Counted from the stretch's first letter, positions 8,686 through 18,501 are shown. The stretch: 64,000 nt of DNA from Tenacibaculum haliotis (GCF_025215075.1 NZ_JAOBTH010000029.1:248001-312000); one strand, 5' to 3'. Numbers and translations: made by a program. The notes: generated from the sequence alone by a model not told the origin.

Positions 8686-9670
8686 ATAGTTTTTTAATTA
8701 ACGCTTCCGTTGGTTTATTTTGTGGAGTAAATCTGTTATTATTTTTTCCGCCAACCTTTTGGTGTTTATGAAACCATTTCCAAATAAAACCACCTGCAAA
8801 CCAATCTTCTTTCCAAAATTGATTATAAATAGCTTGCATTGCATTTTTCTGGTTTTGATGATTCACCTTTTCTATAACCCTATCTGAATTCCACGGTTCT
8901 TTTCCTGTAAAATCGACACTTCTGTAACCGTATTCGGTAAACAAAACAGGTTTATTTACTTTCTTTCTAACTTTTTGTATTTCGTTTTTATGAATTTGCC
9001 AACCTTTCTCAAAATCTGCTATAGTTGGTGTTTTTTTATCACTTAAAGGAAAATAAGCATCAATCCCTATGTAATCTAAATCGTTCCAAAAAGATACTCT
9101 TTTGTATTCGTCCCAATTGGCAGCATAGGTAAGTTTTCCTGTATAAATTTTTCTGATTTCTTTTATTAGTTCTCCCCAAAAAAGAGGTCTGTTTTTAACA
9201 AATTGTTCTAATTCGGTACCAATACAAAAAATATCTGCTTTTAGTTTTTGTGCTGTTTTTGCGTATGTTAATATAAAATCTTCATATGAATCTTCTAAAA
9301 CCTTCCAATTTTCTTCTGATTTCATGGCTATGTTACCTGTAAATTCTCCTTTCCAAACCCATATATGAGGTTTTATCATCAGTTTAATATTTCTTTTTTT
9401 AAACTCTTCTCCATATTGAATAATTCCGTTTTCAGTTTCGCCAAACCATTGTCGGTTTGTATTATGAATTATTGTTGGAGATGCTAAATCTTTAATAAAA
9501 CCAAAAGGCATTAACGCAACATAATTAGCAGAAACTTTTACAACAGGAGAAATATGTTTTTCTGTTATCTTATCCGAAGAGGCCACGAAACTAATTCCGT
9601 TTATTTTTTTTGTTTGACTTTTACAAGACAAACATATGAGGCAAATCAAAAGAATTTTAGGTATTTTCAT
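8675..9670 (-). CDS. Glycoside hydrolase family 113-like lipoprotein
   Basis: A 331-aa protein with lipobox CLSC (Cys16), so probably membrane anchored. The rest is a TIM barrel of the GH113 type (GH113 includes endo-beta-mannanases): MIKPHIWVWKGEFTG, the likely acid/base Glu in GTELEQ, and the likely nucleophile Glu in FTEYGYR, plus a C-terminal GGFIWKWFHKH. Location and overlap with the barrel gene (11 bp) suggest a periplasmic or surface role in sugar-polymer turnover. The substrate is not determinable. Confidence 0.75.
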   Translation of the reverse strand: MKIPKILLICLICLSCKSQTKKINGISFVASSDKITEKHISPVVKVSANYVALMPFGFIKDLASPTIIHNTNRQWFGETENGIIQYGEEFKKRNIKLMIKPHIWVWKGEFTGNIAMKSEENWKVLEDSYEDFILTYAKTAQKLKADIFCIGTELEQFVKNRPLFWGELIKEIRKIYTGKLTYAANWDEYKRVSFWNDLDYIGIDAYFPLSDKKTPTIADFEKGWQIHKNEIQKVRKKVNKPVLFTEYGYRSVDFTGKEPWNSDRVIEKVNHQNQKNAMQAIYNQFWKEDWFAGGFIWKWFHKHQKVGGKNNNRFTPQNKPTEALIKKLYAK

Positions 9671-9690
9671 AACTCCTAAATTAGTCTTTT

Positions 9691-10560
9691 TTAAAACAAT
9701 GCGCGTACACCAATATTAAAACTCTGTCCTAATCCGTTATTTGTTCCTCTTACAAAATTACTATAAAGCGCTTCTAAGTTTAATGTTTTAGTTATTTGAT
9801 ATTTTCCACCAAAACCTAAAGCAGTATAATCTTGTGTAAAATCGCCAAAACGTTCTGAATGCTGAACAAAACCTAAAACAGTTGATTTATTCGTTGGGAA
9901 ATAACTCATAAAAATACTTGGTACAAATAAGTAAGTGTTGTTTGCGTAACTTTTAGTATCTCCAAAACTATACTCTGTATTAAGTTCTGTGAAAAGCTGC
10001 CATTTATCTCCTTCAAAAGTATAATCATAGAAAAAACGATTTTGAAAAATCCATGAAGATTGATCTAAATAAACACCATTTACATCTTGCTCAACAGCAA
10101 CTAAAGGGATGTGAACTGCTGATTGAATAGAAAAATTTCCTATACTTTTAAATGGTTGAAATTTAACTGCTGGTGCTATAGAAGTAATCCCTTTTCTTTC
10201 TGTTATTCCGTTTTCTAAACTAAAAACAGACAAGGCTTGTCTGCCTCCAATTGTATTGGATCTAAATTCTGCTAAAAAACCAACATTAAAACGGTTGTTG
10301 TTTGAAACTCCTGTAAAAACTTCAACAGACGAAGTGAAAAAGTTTTCTCTTAATTTTGATTTTGAACTTCCATTCTCATCAGCAAATTTTGTTTCCGTAT
10401 ATAAGTTATTCCCCCATTTAATATCCCATTGCCCTTTATTTAACAATTTTGATGGTGTATACGTTTGAATATTACTCTTCTCATTTTCTTTATCTTGAGA
10501 AACTCCTTGCGCAATGCTAAACAACACAACTGCAACAAAATATATCATTTTATTTTTCAT
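9691..10560 (-). CDS. Outer membrane protein of unknown function (beta-barrel)
   Basis: A 289-aa protein with a signal peptide (cut near VSQ at residue 22) and alternating amphipathic strands ending in an aromatic residue (VRALF), as expected for a small outer-membrane barrel. I do not recognise a named family. It lies 20 bp upstream of the GH113-like gene, so the trio barrel - hydrolase - Omp85-like protein is probably one operon read leftward from about 10.6 kb. Confidence 0.6.
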   Translation of the reverse strand: MKNKMIYFVAVVLFSIAQGVSQDKENEKSNIQTYTPSKLLNKGQWDIKWGNNLYTETKFADENGSSKSKLRENFFTSSVEVFTGVSNNNRFNVGFLAEFRSNTIGGRQALSVFSLENGITERKGITSIAPAVKFQPFKSIGNFSIQSAVHIPLVAVEQDVNGVYLDQSSWIFQNRFFYDYTFEGDKWQLFTELNTEYSFGDTKSYANNTYLFVPSIFMSYFPTNKSTVLGFVQHSERFGDFTQDYTALGFGGKYQITKTLNLEALYSNFVRGTNNGLGQSFNIGVRALF

Positions 10561-10699
10561 CCTTCTTATTTTATAATTAAATATAAAGACGATTTATTTT
10601 ACCACTACTTACGATTTTACACTATTTAAAATCATTCTAAATTTATTTACATTATTAAGTTCTTAACTTTAACAACGACCTAACTGCAAATCAACTTTT

Positions 10700-12046
10700 A
10701 TGGAACACGTTGTTATTATTGGTAATGGAATTTCTGGTGTTACGGCTGCAAGGCATATCAGAAAATTATCTGATAAAAAAATTACTATTGTTTCTTCTGA
10801 AACCGACTACTTTTTTTCAAGAACAGCTTTAATGTATGTGTACATGGGGCATATGAAGTTTGAACACACACAACCTTATGAGTCTTGGTTTTGGGAAAAA
10901 AACCGAATAGAACTTAAAAAAGGTTTTGTTGCTAATATAAATTCATCAGATAAAAAATTAGATTTCAGCAATGGAGAAACTTTATCTTATGATAAATTGA
11001 TTATAGCAACAGGTTCTAAACCCAATAAATTTGGTTGGCCTGGTCAAGATTTAAAAGGCGTTATGGGAATGTACCATAAACAAGATTTAGAAAATCTAGA
11101 AAAATATGCTCCTGATAATAAAACTTGTAAAAGAGCTGTAATTGTTGGTGGTGGATTAATAGGCATAGAATTAGCAGAAATGTTAAGAAGTCGAAAAATT
11201 CCTGTTACTTTTTTAGTCCGTGAAACTAGTTTTTGGAATGGTGTTTTGCCTGCGCAAGAATCTGTGATGATTAATGAGCACATAAAAGAGCACCATATAG
11301 ATTTACGTTTAAATACTAATTTAAAAGAAATTAAGTCTGATGAAAACGGAAACGTAAAATCTATTATCATTGAAGAAACTGGTGAAGAAATTTTTTGTGA
11401 TATCGTTGGTTTAACGGCTGGTGTTACGCCAAATATCAATTTTATAAAAAATTCTGGAATTGATACAAATCGCGGAGTTTTAGTGAATCGTTTTTTAGAG
11501 ACGAATATAAAAGATGTTTATTCAATTGGCGATTGCGCAGAACAACATGAAGCTATTGGTCAGCGCAGGAACATAGAAGCAGTTTGGTACACAGGAAGAA
11601 TGATGGGAGAAACTGTTGCACAAACTATTTGTGATAATAAAACAGCTTACAAACCTGGGCATTGGTTTAACTCTGCAAAATTTTTAGATATCGAATACCA
11701 AACCTATGGTTGGGTTTTTAGTGAACGAAGTAAAAAAGAGAACGAAACTTATTTTCAGTGGCAGCATCCAAAAGAGAACAAATGTATTACCATTTCTTTT
11801 GATAAAAACACACAGCTATTCTTAGGGATAAATACTTTTGGTATTAGAATGCGTCATGAAATTTTTGATAAATGGTTAACGGAAAAAAGAGCTATCAAGC
11901 ACGTACTAGAATATTTAGCTGATGCCAATTTCGACCCTGAATTTTACAATTTATATGAACATGAAATTGTAACTAAGTTTAACTTAGAAAACAACACTAA
12001 TATTCAATCAAAAAAGAGAAGTTGGAAAAGAATATTTAGTCGCTAA
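10700..12046 (+). CDS. NAD(P)/FAD-dependent oxidoreductase
   Basis: A 448-aa pyridine-nucleotide-disulfide-type flavoprotein: the FAD motif IGNGISGVTAARH at the N terminus, an NAD(P) motif IVGGGLIGIE in the middle, and the second FAD motif DVYSIGDCAE. There is no CxxxxC redox disulfide, so it resembles nitrite-reductase- or rubredoxin-reductase-type flavoproteins. It heads a six-gene plus-strand operon; the next product is a NapH-like ferredoxin, a plausible electron partner. Confidence 0.82.
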   Translation: MEHVVIIGNGISGVTAARHIRKLSDKKITIVSSETDYFFSRTALMYVYMGHMKFEHTQPYESWFWEKNRIELKKGFVANINSSDKKLDFSNGETLSYDKLIIATGSKPNKFGWPGQDLKGVMGMYHKQDLENLEKYAPDNKTCKRAVIVGGGLIGIELAEMLRSRKIPVTFLVRETSFWNGVLPAQESVMINEHIKEHHIDLRLNTNLKEIKSDENGNVKSIIIEETGEEIFCDIVGLTAGVTPNINFIKNSGIDTNRGVLVNRFLETNIKDVYSIGDCAEQHEAIGQRRNIEAVWYTGRMMGETVAQTICDNKTAYKPGHWFNSAKFLDIEYQTYGWVFSERSKKENETYFQWQHPKENKCITISFDKNTQLFLGINTFGIRMRHEIFDKWLTEKRAIKHVLEYLADANFDPEFYNLYEHEIVTKFNLENNTNIQSKKRSWKRIFSR

Positions 12047-12104
12047 CTGATGTTTAACGTCTAGCTATTTTTTGAATTAAAAACTATAATACCTTATCAT
12101 TATT

Positions 12105-13727
12105 TTGAAACATCTAAAACAAACAGGATTAATTATCTTTTTAGTAGGATTAACCTTCTTTATAGCAACTATTTTTACGGGGTCTTTCAGCTTAAAACAA
12201 GCGGAATTAGATACTTTTTTAAAAGAACAAAATTATAAAAGTACTATCATAAAAGGCGAGCTAGAGAAAGCTGTTGTAACTTCAGAAAATTTAAACATTT
12301 TCAAATTTTCGAATCGCGTTATAAAAGCATACAAGAATTCTAATGATTATTATGATAATCTTATAACCAAGTATGATGCTGAAAAAAACTGGGACAAAAA
12401 AGGAAAACAATTTCAATATAAAATCTTTGGAAAACCACATAGCTTAAGTTTTGCACTTGCTAAAAAAGCTGGTAAAGGATTTGCCATTGAAAACACAGGT
12501 TTAGCATGGTTTTTAACTTTTGGCTTAGGTATTCTTGGTGCATTACTATTTATTGTTCCTGATGTTGTTTTATTAGGAAAACCAGGTATAAAAAATGATG
12601 GAATATTTTTAAACGCAGCTACTAATCGTGGTTGGATTGGTTGGTTTGCTTTTATCTTTTTAGTTACTTTTTATATACTCCTTTATTTTTATCCAGATTT
12701 TATTGTAAACTGGGTGTATTTGGTCGATCCAATTAGCAAATTTATTAGCGGTAATCCGGCAAGTCAATGGTTTTTATATGGTTTTTTATATTGTGTAGTT
12801 ATGACTGTTATGGCGGTAAGAATGTATATAAAATATCGTCATAATAAGTATCAAGTTTTAAGAACAACATCCGTTTTATTCTTTCAAATTGTGTTTGCTT
12901 TTTTAATTCCAGAAATTTTAGTGCGTTTCGAAAAACCTTGGTATGATTTTAAAAATGCATTTCCTTTAGATTATGATTTCTTTTTTAAATGGAATTTAGA
13001 TGAATTGTTAGCTAGTGGTGGTTTTGGATTATTTATTTTAGTTTGGGGTGTTGTTTTAACAATCGTAGTTGTACCAGTAATGGTTTATTTCTTCGGAAAA
13101 AGATGGTATTGCTCTTGGGTTTGTGGTTGTGGTGGTTTAGCTGAAACCTTAGGAGATCCTTACAGACAACTTTCAAGTAAAACATTACTTTCTTGGAAGG
13201 TAGAGCGTATTGTAATTCACTCTGTACTTGTTTTTGTTTTAGTAATGACAGGTTTTGCTTTATACACCTTCTTTTATGGTACGGACCAAGTTTTAGGTAT
13301 TAAAACACAAACAATTCAAGATATTTATGGTTTTCTTATAGGTTCTATTTTCGCAGGAGTTATTGGAACAGGATTTTATCCGATTTTTGGTAACAGAGTT
13401 TGGTGCCGTTTCGGTTGTCCGCTTGCAGCATATTTAGGTTTCATACAACGTTTTAAATCTCGATTCAGAATTACCACAAACGGTGGTCAATGTATTTCTT
13501 GCGGAAACTGTTCTACTTATTGTGAGCAAGGAATTGATGTGAGAGCTTACGCTCAAAAGGGAGAGAACATTGTACGTTCTAGCTGTGTAGGTTGCGGAAT
13601 TTGTTCTGCTGTTTGTCCTAGAGGTGTTTTAAAATTAGAAAATGGACCAGAAGAAGGAAGAATAAATCCTACAGAAATATTATTAGGAAATGATGTTGAT
13701 TTAATGGAATTAGTGAATGAAAAATAA
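12105..13727 (+). CDS. NapH/CcoG-like 4Fe-4S membrane protein
   Basis: A 540-aa protein with about six membrane segments. Cys-rich blocks face the cytoplasm: CSWVCGCGG near residue 336, CRFGCP near 436, then two ferredoxin motifs CISCGNCSTYC (about 462) and CVGCGICSAVCP (about 493). NapH/NosR-type proteins pass electrons from the quinone pool or a flavoprotein to periplasmic partners. The only reasonable start is a TTG at 12105, because in-frame ATGs appear only far downstream. Together with the flavoprotein before it, it could form a membrane electron-transfer pair. Confidence 0.8.
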   Translation: MKHLKQTGLIIFLVGLTFFIATIFTGSFSLKQAELDTFLKEQNYKSTIIKGELEKAVVTSENLNIFKFSNRVIKAYKNSNDYYDNLITKYDAEKNWDKKGKQFQYKIFGKPHSLSFALAKKAGKGFAIENTGLAWFLTFGLGILGALLFIVPDVVLLGKPGIKNDGIFLNAATNRGWIGWFAFIFLVTFYILLYFYPDFIVNWVYLVDPISKFISGNPASQWFLYGFLYCVVMTVMAVRMYIKYRHNKYQVLRTTSVLFFQIVFAFLIPEILVRFEKPWYDFKNAFPLDYDFFFKWNLDELLASGGFGLFILVWGVVLTIVVVPVMVYFFGKRWYCSWVCGCGGLAETLGDPYRQLSSKTLLSWKVERIVIHSVLVFVLVMTGFALYTFFYGTDQVLGIKTQTIQDIYGFLIGSIFAGVIGTGFYPIFGNRVWCRFGCPLAAYLGFIQRFKSRFRITTNGGQCISCGNCSTYCEQGIDVRAYAQKGENIVRSSCVGCGICSAVCPRGVLKLENGPEEGRINPTEILLGNDVDLMELVNEK

Positions 13728-14193
13728 ACTATTTCTTCTCTGTTTTTTTATATCAATTGTCGTTTTTTCACAGAAAACATATCAAAAAAAATATTTTGAT
13801 AACGGTAATTTAAAAGAAGAGGGCTGGATAAAAAACTCCTTTAAAACTAACTATTGGAAGTTTTATTATAAAAACGGACACTTAAAGAAAGAAGGGAATT
13901 TTAAAGAGAATCGCTCCACAAAATATTGGTATTTTTACCGCAAGAATGGAACGCTAGAAAAAGAAGGTCATTTTGTTCTCGGTAAAAAAAGTAAGTGGTG
14001 GTTATTTTATGATATTGATGGATTTATAAATCACAAATGTCAATTAAAAGACAATCAGAAAAACGGATATTGTTTACGCTACAATCAACAAGAATTGGTA
14101 AAAGCAGAAAAATATCAACAAGGAAAAAAAATAAAAGAATGGACAGATTTAGCTTCTTTTAAAAAAGAAAATAATTTGTTCGATTTAAGATAA
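13717..14193 (+). CDS. Secreted MORN-repeat (YwqK-like) protein
   Basis: A 158-aa protein with a signal peptide (cut after VVFSQ, residue 19). It has about four MORN_2-type repeats of the form Y-x-NGxLKKEGxFKxxxxxxYWxFY, the pattern annotated as YwqK-family antitoxin-like. These are structural or binding repeats; no enzymatic role is implied. The start overlaps the 4Fe-4S gene by 11 bp, and its stop directly abuts the next ATG at 14194, so it is tightly built into the operon. Confidence 0.75.
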   Translation: MKNKLFLLCFFISIVVFSQKTYQKKYFDNGNLKEEGWIKNSFKTNYWKFYYKNGHLKKEGNFKENRSTKYWYFYRKNGTLEKEGHFVLGKKSKWWLFYDIDGFINHKCQLKDNQKNGYCLRYNQQELVKAEKYQQGKKIKEWTDLASFKKENNLFDLR

Positions 14194-14886
14194 ATGAATC
14201 AATCAATTAAAGTTATTATCCCTGCTTATAACGAGCAAGATTCTATCGCCAATGTTATCAACGATATTCCATCAATTGTAGATGAAATAATTGTTATCAA
14301 TAACAATTCTACAGATGCTACAGAACTGAATGCTAAGAATGCAGGTGCTACCGTTTTAAAAGAAACCAGAAAAGGATACGGCTATGCATGCCTAAAAGGG
14401 ATGGATTATATTGCTGAACAAAAAAACAAACCCGATATTATTGTTTTTTTAGATGGTGATTATTCTGATTATCCTGAGCAATTAACCGAACTTGTTCATC
14501 CTATTATAAACGATAATATCGATTTTGTAATCGGATCACGTGTAAAAGAATTAAGAGAAAATGGCGCCATGACACCTCAACAAATATTTGGTAACTGGTT
14601 GGCTACTTTCTTAATGTCTTTATTTTTTGGCGCAAAATTTACCGATTTAGGGCCATTTAGAGCTATTAAATATGATAAATTATTAGCTTTAAACATGAAA
14701 GATAAAACCTATGGATGGACGGTAGAAATGCAATTAAAAGCATTAAAACAAAAATTCACCTATACTGAAATTCCTATGAGATACAGAAACAGAATTGGTG
14801 TTTCAAAAGTTTCAGGAACTGTAAAAGGTAGTATATTAGCGGGCGTTAAAATATTAAGTTGGATATTTAAATACAGTTTTAAATAA
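14194..14886 (+). CDS. Glycosyltransferase family 2 (DPM/DPG-synthase-like)
   Basis: A 230-aa GT2 enzyme with IIPAYNEQDSI, NNNSTD and DGDYSDYP (metal-binding D-x-D). Its size and motifs match polyprenyl-phosphate glycosyltransferases, which make lipid-linked sugars at the inner membrane. The stop overlaps the next gene's ATG by 1 base, which indicates coupled translation. With the following two genes it forms a small glycolipid or glycan assembly set. Confidence 0.82.
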   Translation: MNQSIKVIIPAYNEQDSIANVINDIPSIVDEIIVINNNSTDATELNAKNAGATVLKETRKGYGYACLKGMDYIAEQKNKPDIIVFLDGDYSDYPEQLTELVHPIINDNIDFVIGSRVKELRENGAMTPQQIFGNWLATFLMSLFFGAKFTDLGPFRAIKYDKLLALNMKDKTYGWTVEMQLKALKQKFTYTEIPMRYRNRIGVSKVSGTVKGSILAGVKILSWIFKYSFK

Positions 14887-16376
14887 TGATAGTAGAGTAT
14901 ATTATAATAGTGGTTTATGCTATTTCGTTAATTTTAATTTTCATGTATGCTTTGGCACAATTAAACTTATTGTTTAATTACCTAAAGGCGCAAAAAAAAG
15001 AAGATAACTCTCCTAAATTCGATTTCTCTAAACCTGCAGAAATTCCTTTTGTAACTATTCAATTGCCTGTTTTTAACGAATTATATGTAATGGAACGTTT
15101 GTTAACCAACATTGCAAAAATTAAATATCCGAATGATAAATTAGAAATTCAGGTTTTAGATGATTCTACAGATGAATCAGTAATTTCTACTGCAAAACAT
15201 ATTGCTCAACTTCAAAAAAAAGGATTAGACATTGTACACATCCGAAGAGAAAATCGTCAAGGATTTAAAGCTGGAGCTTTAAAAGAAGGATTAGCTATTG
15301 CTAAAGGAGAATTCATAGTTATTTTTGATGCTGATTTTTTACCACAAGAAGATTGGTTAGAAAAAACGATTCCATATTTTAAAAACCCTGAAATTGGTGT
15401 TGTACAAACACGTTGGGGGCATATTAATAGAAATTACTCAACCTTAACTAAAATTCAAGCATTTGCCTTAGATGCTCATTTTTCTTTAGAACAAGTTGGT
15501 AGAAATAGTAAAGGTCATTTCATTAACTTTAACGGAACAGCAGGTGCATGGCGTAAAGAATGTATTATAGATGCCGGAAACTGGGAAGGAGATACTTTAA
15601 CGGAAGATATTGATTTAAGTTATAGAGCACAGCTTAAAAACTGGAAGTTTAAATATTTAGAAGATGTTGAAACTCCTGCAGAATTACCTGTTGTGATAAG
15701 TGCTGCACGAACCCAACAATTTCGTTGGAATAAAGGTGGTGCCGAGAATTTTCAGAAAATGGGGAAGCAGATCATTACAAATAAAAACGTTTCTGCAAAA
15801 ACTAAAATTCACGGACTTTTACATCTATTAAACAGCTCTATGTTTACTTGTATTTTTTTAGTTGCTGTTTTAAGTATTCCGATGTTATACATCAAAAATG
15901 AATACGCCCATTTAAGACCTTTCTTTTACATGATGAGTTTTTTCGTTTTAAGCTCTATCATATTTTTTATCTGTTATTGGTTTATGTATAAAAAAAATAA
16001 TGGCGGAGGATTTAAAAATTTCATTAAATACATAGGTGCTTTCTTTACTTTTTTCACCATTGTAATGGGCTTTTCTTTACACAATACCATTGCTGTTTTA
16101 GAAGGTCATTTTGGCAAGAAAAGTGAATTTGTTCGTACGCCAAAGTTTAATATAAAAAGCCTTAAAGACGGTTGGAAAAACAATAAATATGTGAAAACAA
16201 AAGTTTCTTTAAATGTTATTATTGAAGGGTTTTTAACATTGTATTTTATCTTCGGTATGTATAGTGCTTTTGTTGTTGGTAATCAAGATGGAGATTTCGG
16301 ATTATTTCCTTTTCACTTGATGTTAACAATCGGATTTGGATACGTTTTCTTTAAATCACTTTTTTCTAAAGCCTAA
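14886..16376 (+). CDS. Cellulose-synthase-like glycosyltransferase family 2, membrane-bound
   Basis: A 496-aa processive-type GT2: one N-terminal membrane helix, a catalytic core with PVFNE, DDSTDES, DADF, TEDIDLS and the QxxRW-like motif QQFRW, then about four membrane helices. It resembles glucomannan- or cellulose-synthase-like enzymes but has no PilZ domain. The sugar polymer cannot be deduced. Overlap of 1 base with the genes on each side. Confidence 0.82.
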   Translation: MIVEYIIIVVYAISLILIFMYALAQLNLLFNYLKAQKKEDNSPKFDFSKPAEIPFVTIQLPVFNELYVMERLLTNIAKIKYPNDKLEIQVLDDSTDESVISTAKHIAQLQKKGLDIVHIRRENRQGFKAGALKEGLAIAKGEFIVIFDADFLPQEDWLEKTIPYFKNPEIGVVQTRWGHINRNYSTLTKIQAFALDAHFSLEQVGRNSKGHFINFNGTAGAWRKECIIDAGNWEGDTLTEDIDLSYRAQLKNWKFKYLEDVETPAELPVVISAARTQQFRWNKGGAENFQKMGKQIITNKNVSAKTKIHGLLHLLNSSMFTCIFLVAVLSIPMLYIKNEYAHLRPFFYMMSFFVLSSIIFFICYWFMYKKNNGGGFKNFIKYIGAFFTFFTIVMGFSLHNTIAVLEGHFGKKSEFVRTPKFNIKSLKDGWKNNKYVKTKVSLNVIIEGFLTLYFIFGMYSAFVVGNQDGDFGLFPFHLMLTIGFGYVFFKSLFSKA

Positions 16377-17839
16377 TGTTTTATTGGAAAAAATACAGTT
16401 CGTTACTACTAACTTTTATTGGTAGTGTTCTTTATTTTTGCTTTGCTTATTTTTTGGACAGAACTGAATTTTCGAATTTACTTTTTTTGTGGTTTTCTTT
16501 ATTTCTGATCACTTACTTTTTATGGAAAAGCAATAAAAATAATTTTATACTTTTAGCTAGTCTTTCAATTTTGTTTCGATTGATTTTTCTTGTTGCAATT
16601 CCAAATTTATCGCAAGATTTTTATAGATTTATTTGGGATGGTAGAATGATTTTAGAAGGCTTAAACCCGTATTTATCACTACCAAAAACATTTATAGAGC
16701 AACAAACATACCCTGTAAACCAAGCTATTGATTTATACAAAGGAATGGGTGCAATGAACGGAAGTCATTACACCAATTATCCGCCTATAAATCAGTTGTG
16801 TTTTTTAATCGCGGCTATTTTTGCAAACAAAAGTATTTTAGGTAGTGTACTTGTAATGCGTATAATTATAATTTTTGCTGATGTAGGAATTCTTTACTTC
16901 GGAAAAAAATTACTCGAAAAACTTAATTTACCAGTTCAAAATATCTTTTTGTATGCTTTAAATCCGTTTATAATAATCGAGATGACTGGTAACCTACATT
17001 TCGAACCTGTAATGTTATTCTTTTTAGTGTGGAGTTTATATAAACTACTACAACGAAAATGGATTTGGGCAGCACTACTATTAGCTTGTTCTGTATCTGT
17101 AAAATTAGTTCCTTTACTATTTTTACCATTATTTTTGCAATGGTTTATAAGACCATTACAAACAAATAACAAAAAAATTATTACATGGATTGGGTTTAAG
17201 TTTCGTCCAAAAGAATTATTCAAATTAATCAGTTTTTATCTGGTAGTTATAGCCGTTACACTTTTATTATTTCTTCCTTTTTACTCATCAGAATTAATTG
17301 CTAACTATTCTAATTCTGTAGGATTATGGTTTCGAAATTTTGAATTTAACGCTAGTTTTTATTATGTTGCTCGAGAAATTGGTTATTTATTTAGAGGCTA
17401 TAATGAAATTGCTGTAATCGGTAAAATAATGCCGTTTTTAACCATTTTATTCTTAATTGCTATCACTTTTATCAGAAATAATAAATCGTTTACACAATTA
17501 CTAACAGCCATGCTCTTTGGCTTATCATTTTATTATTTTACGACAACAACAATGCATCCTTGGTATATTGCTACACTTTTAATTTTATCACTATTTACAA
17601 AATATCGATTCCCTGTAATTTGGAGTATCGTAATTATTTTTAGTTATCAAGCATACGCAAATCAACCTTGGAAAGAAAACCTTTGGTTTGTTGCTTTAGA
17701 ATATGTAATCGTTTACGGTTTTTTAATTTGGGAGCTGTTCATAAAAAACCCACTTAATAAAAATCAAGTGGGAAAAATTGCTATGAAAAAGAATGTGGTC
17801 TTGCAACCACTTCTCAAATATAGAGAAGTTACTTCTTAA
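16376..17839 (+). CDS. Polytopic mannosyltransferase (lipid-linked sugar dependent, GT87/GT-C like)
   Basis: A 487-aa integral membrane protein with about 10 helices. Early acidic motif FYRFIWDGRMILEGLNPY and the PPINQL loop are typical of GT-C enzymes that take mannose from polyprenyl-P-mannose on the outer face of the inner membrane. This fits the mannose-P-polyprenol synthase at 3153-3875. The last 30 codons are unusual: they contain two hairpins that work as terminators for the facing minus-strand gene (17744-17772 and 17785-17810). Confidence 0.75.
   Translation: MFYWKKYSSLLLTFIGSVLYFCFAYFLDRTEFSNLLFLWFSLFLITYFLWKSNKNNFILLASLSILFRLIFLVAIPNLSQDFYRFIWDGRMILEGLNPYLSLPKTFIEQQTYPVNQAIDLYKGMGAMNGSHYTNYPPINQLCFLIAAIFANKSILGSVLVMRIIIIFADVGILYFGKKLLEKLNLPVQNIFLYALNPFIIIEMTGNLHFEPVMLFFLVWSLYKLLQRKWIWAALLLACSVSVKLVPLLFLPLFLQWFIRPLQTNNKKIITWIGFKFRPKELFKLISFYLVVIAVTLLLFLPFYSSELIANYSNSVGLWFRNFEFNASFYYVAREIGYLFRGYNEIAVIGKIMPFLTILFLIAITFIRNNKSFTQLLTAMLFGLSFYYFTTTTMHPWYIATLLILSLFTKYRFPVIWSIVIIFSYQAYANQPWKENLWFVALEYVIVYGFLIWELFIKNPLNKNQVGKIAMKKNVVLQPLLKYREVTS
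17744..17772 (-). terminator. Minus-strand terminator embedded in the 3' end of the mannosyltransferase gene
   Basis: Read on the minus strand: CCCACTT, a 10-nt loop, AAGTGGG, then GTTTTTTAT-type U tract. The plus strand has A runs instead, so the signal acts leftward on transcripts coming from the acetyltransferase gene (stop at 17875). Confidence 0.7.
17785..17810 (-). terminator. Second minus-strand hairpin followed by a U-rich tract
   Basis: The minus strand reads GTGGT, TGCAAG loop, ACCAC, then ATTCTTTTTC. A third inverted repeat (ACTTCTC / GAGAAGT at 17808-17828) overlaps its foot, so alternative folds are possible. Confidence 0.4.
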
Positions 17840-17874
17840 AAACAAATTAATCTTTTAAAAGAAACAAGGGTTAG

Positions 17875-18456
17875 CTACATTTTTACTATTTTATTATTTT
17901 CTAACTTGTATTTTTGGTTGCTTTCAACACATATAGCCTCACCAATTTCATTAAAATTTAATCGATGACCATATTCACTAACCCAACCTATTTGCTTGGA
18001 TGGATTACCAACAACTAATGCATAAGGAAACACTTCTTTGGTTACTACTGCTCCTGCACCTACAAAGGCATACTCTCCAATATCATTACCACAAACTATG
18101 GTGGCGTTTGCACCAATACTAGCGCCTTTTCTAACAACGGTTTTCAAATATTGATCTTGTCTCTTTATAGCGCTTCTAGGGTTTATTACATTTGTAAAAA
18201 CCATTGATGGGCCTAAAAAAACATCATCTTCGCAAATAACACCTGTATAAATAGATACGTTATTTTGAACTTTTACATTATTCCCTAAAATTACTTCTGG
18301 AGAAACCACAACATTTTGGCCAATATTACAATAGTCCCCAATATTGCAATTGGGCATTATATGGCTAAAGTGCCAAATTTTGGTTCCTGCACCTATTTTA
18401 CTGTTATTATCTATTACTGCTGTTTCGTGTGCAAAATAAGGTTTCGTTGTGTTCAT
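17875..18456 (-). CDS. WlbB/WbpD-like sugar N-acetyltransferase (left-handed beta-helix)
   Basis: A 193-aa hexapeptide-repeat acetyltransferase. Repeats such as [34 protein letters not shown] and [27 protein letters not shown] build the beta-helix, and the C-terminal [17 protein letters not shown] is typical of UDP-2-acetamido-3-amino-glucuronate N-acetyltransferases. It would use acetyl-CoA to make diacetylated uronic acids for surface polysaccharide. It stands alone here, with a terminator on each side. Confidence 0.8.
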   Translation of the reverse strand: MNTTKPYFAHETAVIDNNSKIGAGTKIWHFSHIMPNCNIGDYCNIGQNVVVSPEVILGNNVKVQNNVSIYTGVICEDDVFLGPSMVFTNVINPRSAIKRQDQYLKTVVRKGASIGANATIVCGNDIGEYAFVGAGAVVTKEVFPYALVVGNPSKQIGWVSEYGHRLNFNEIGEAICVESNQKYKLENNKIVKM

Positions 18457-18461
18457 AAAAC

Positions 18462-18497
18462 AAAAATAAAAAACTCAACTTAAATAGTTGAGTTTTT
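18462..18497 (-). terminator. Intrinsic terminator after the tonB gene at 18502
   Basis: A 10-bp stem (AAACTCAACT / AGTTGAGTTT) with a 5-nt loop; on the minus strand it is followed by TTTATTTTTG. It lies 5 bp after the stop of the upstream tonB gene. Confidence 0.8.
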
Positions 18498-18501
18498 AAA
18501 T

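Noticed and set aside
17785..17829. A small RNA gene within the mannosyltransferase 3' end
   Set aside because: The inverted repeats are better explained as terminators for the facing gene; no promoter is visible for a separate RNA.
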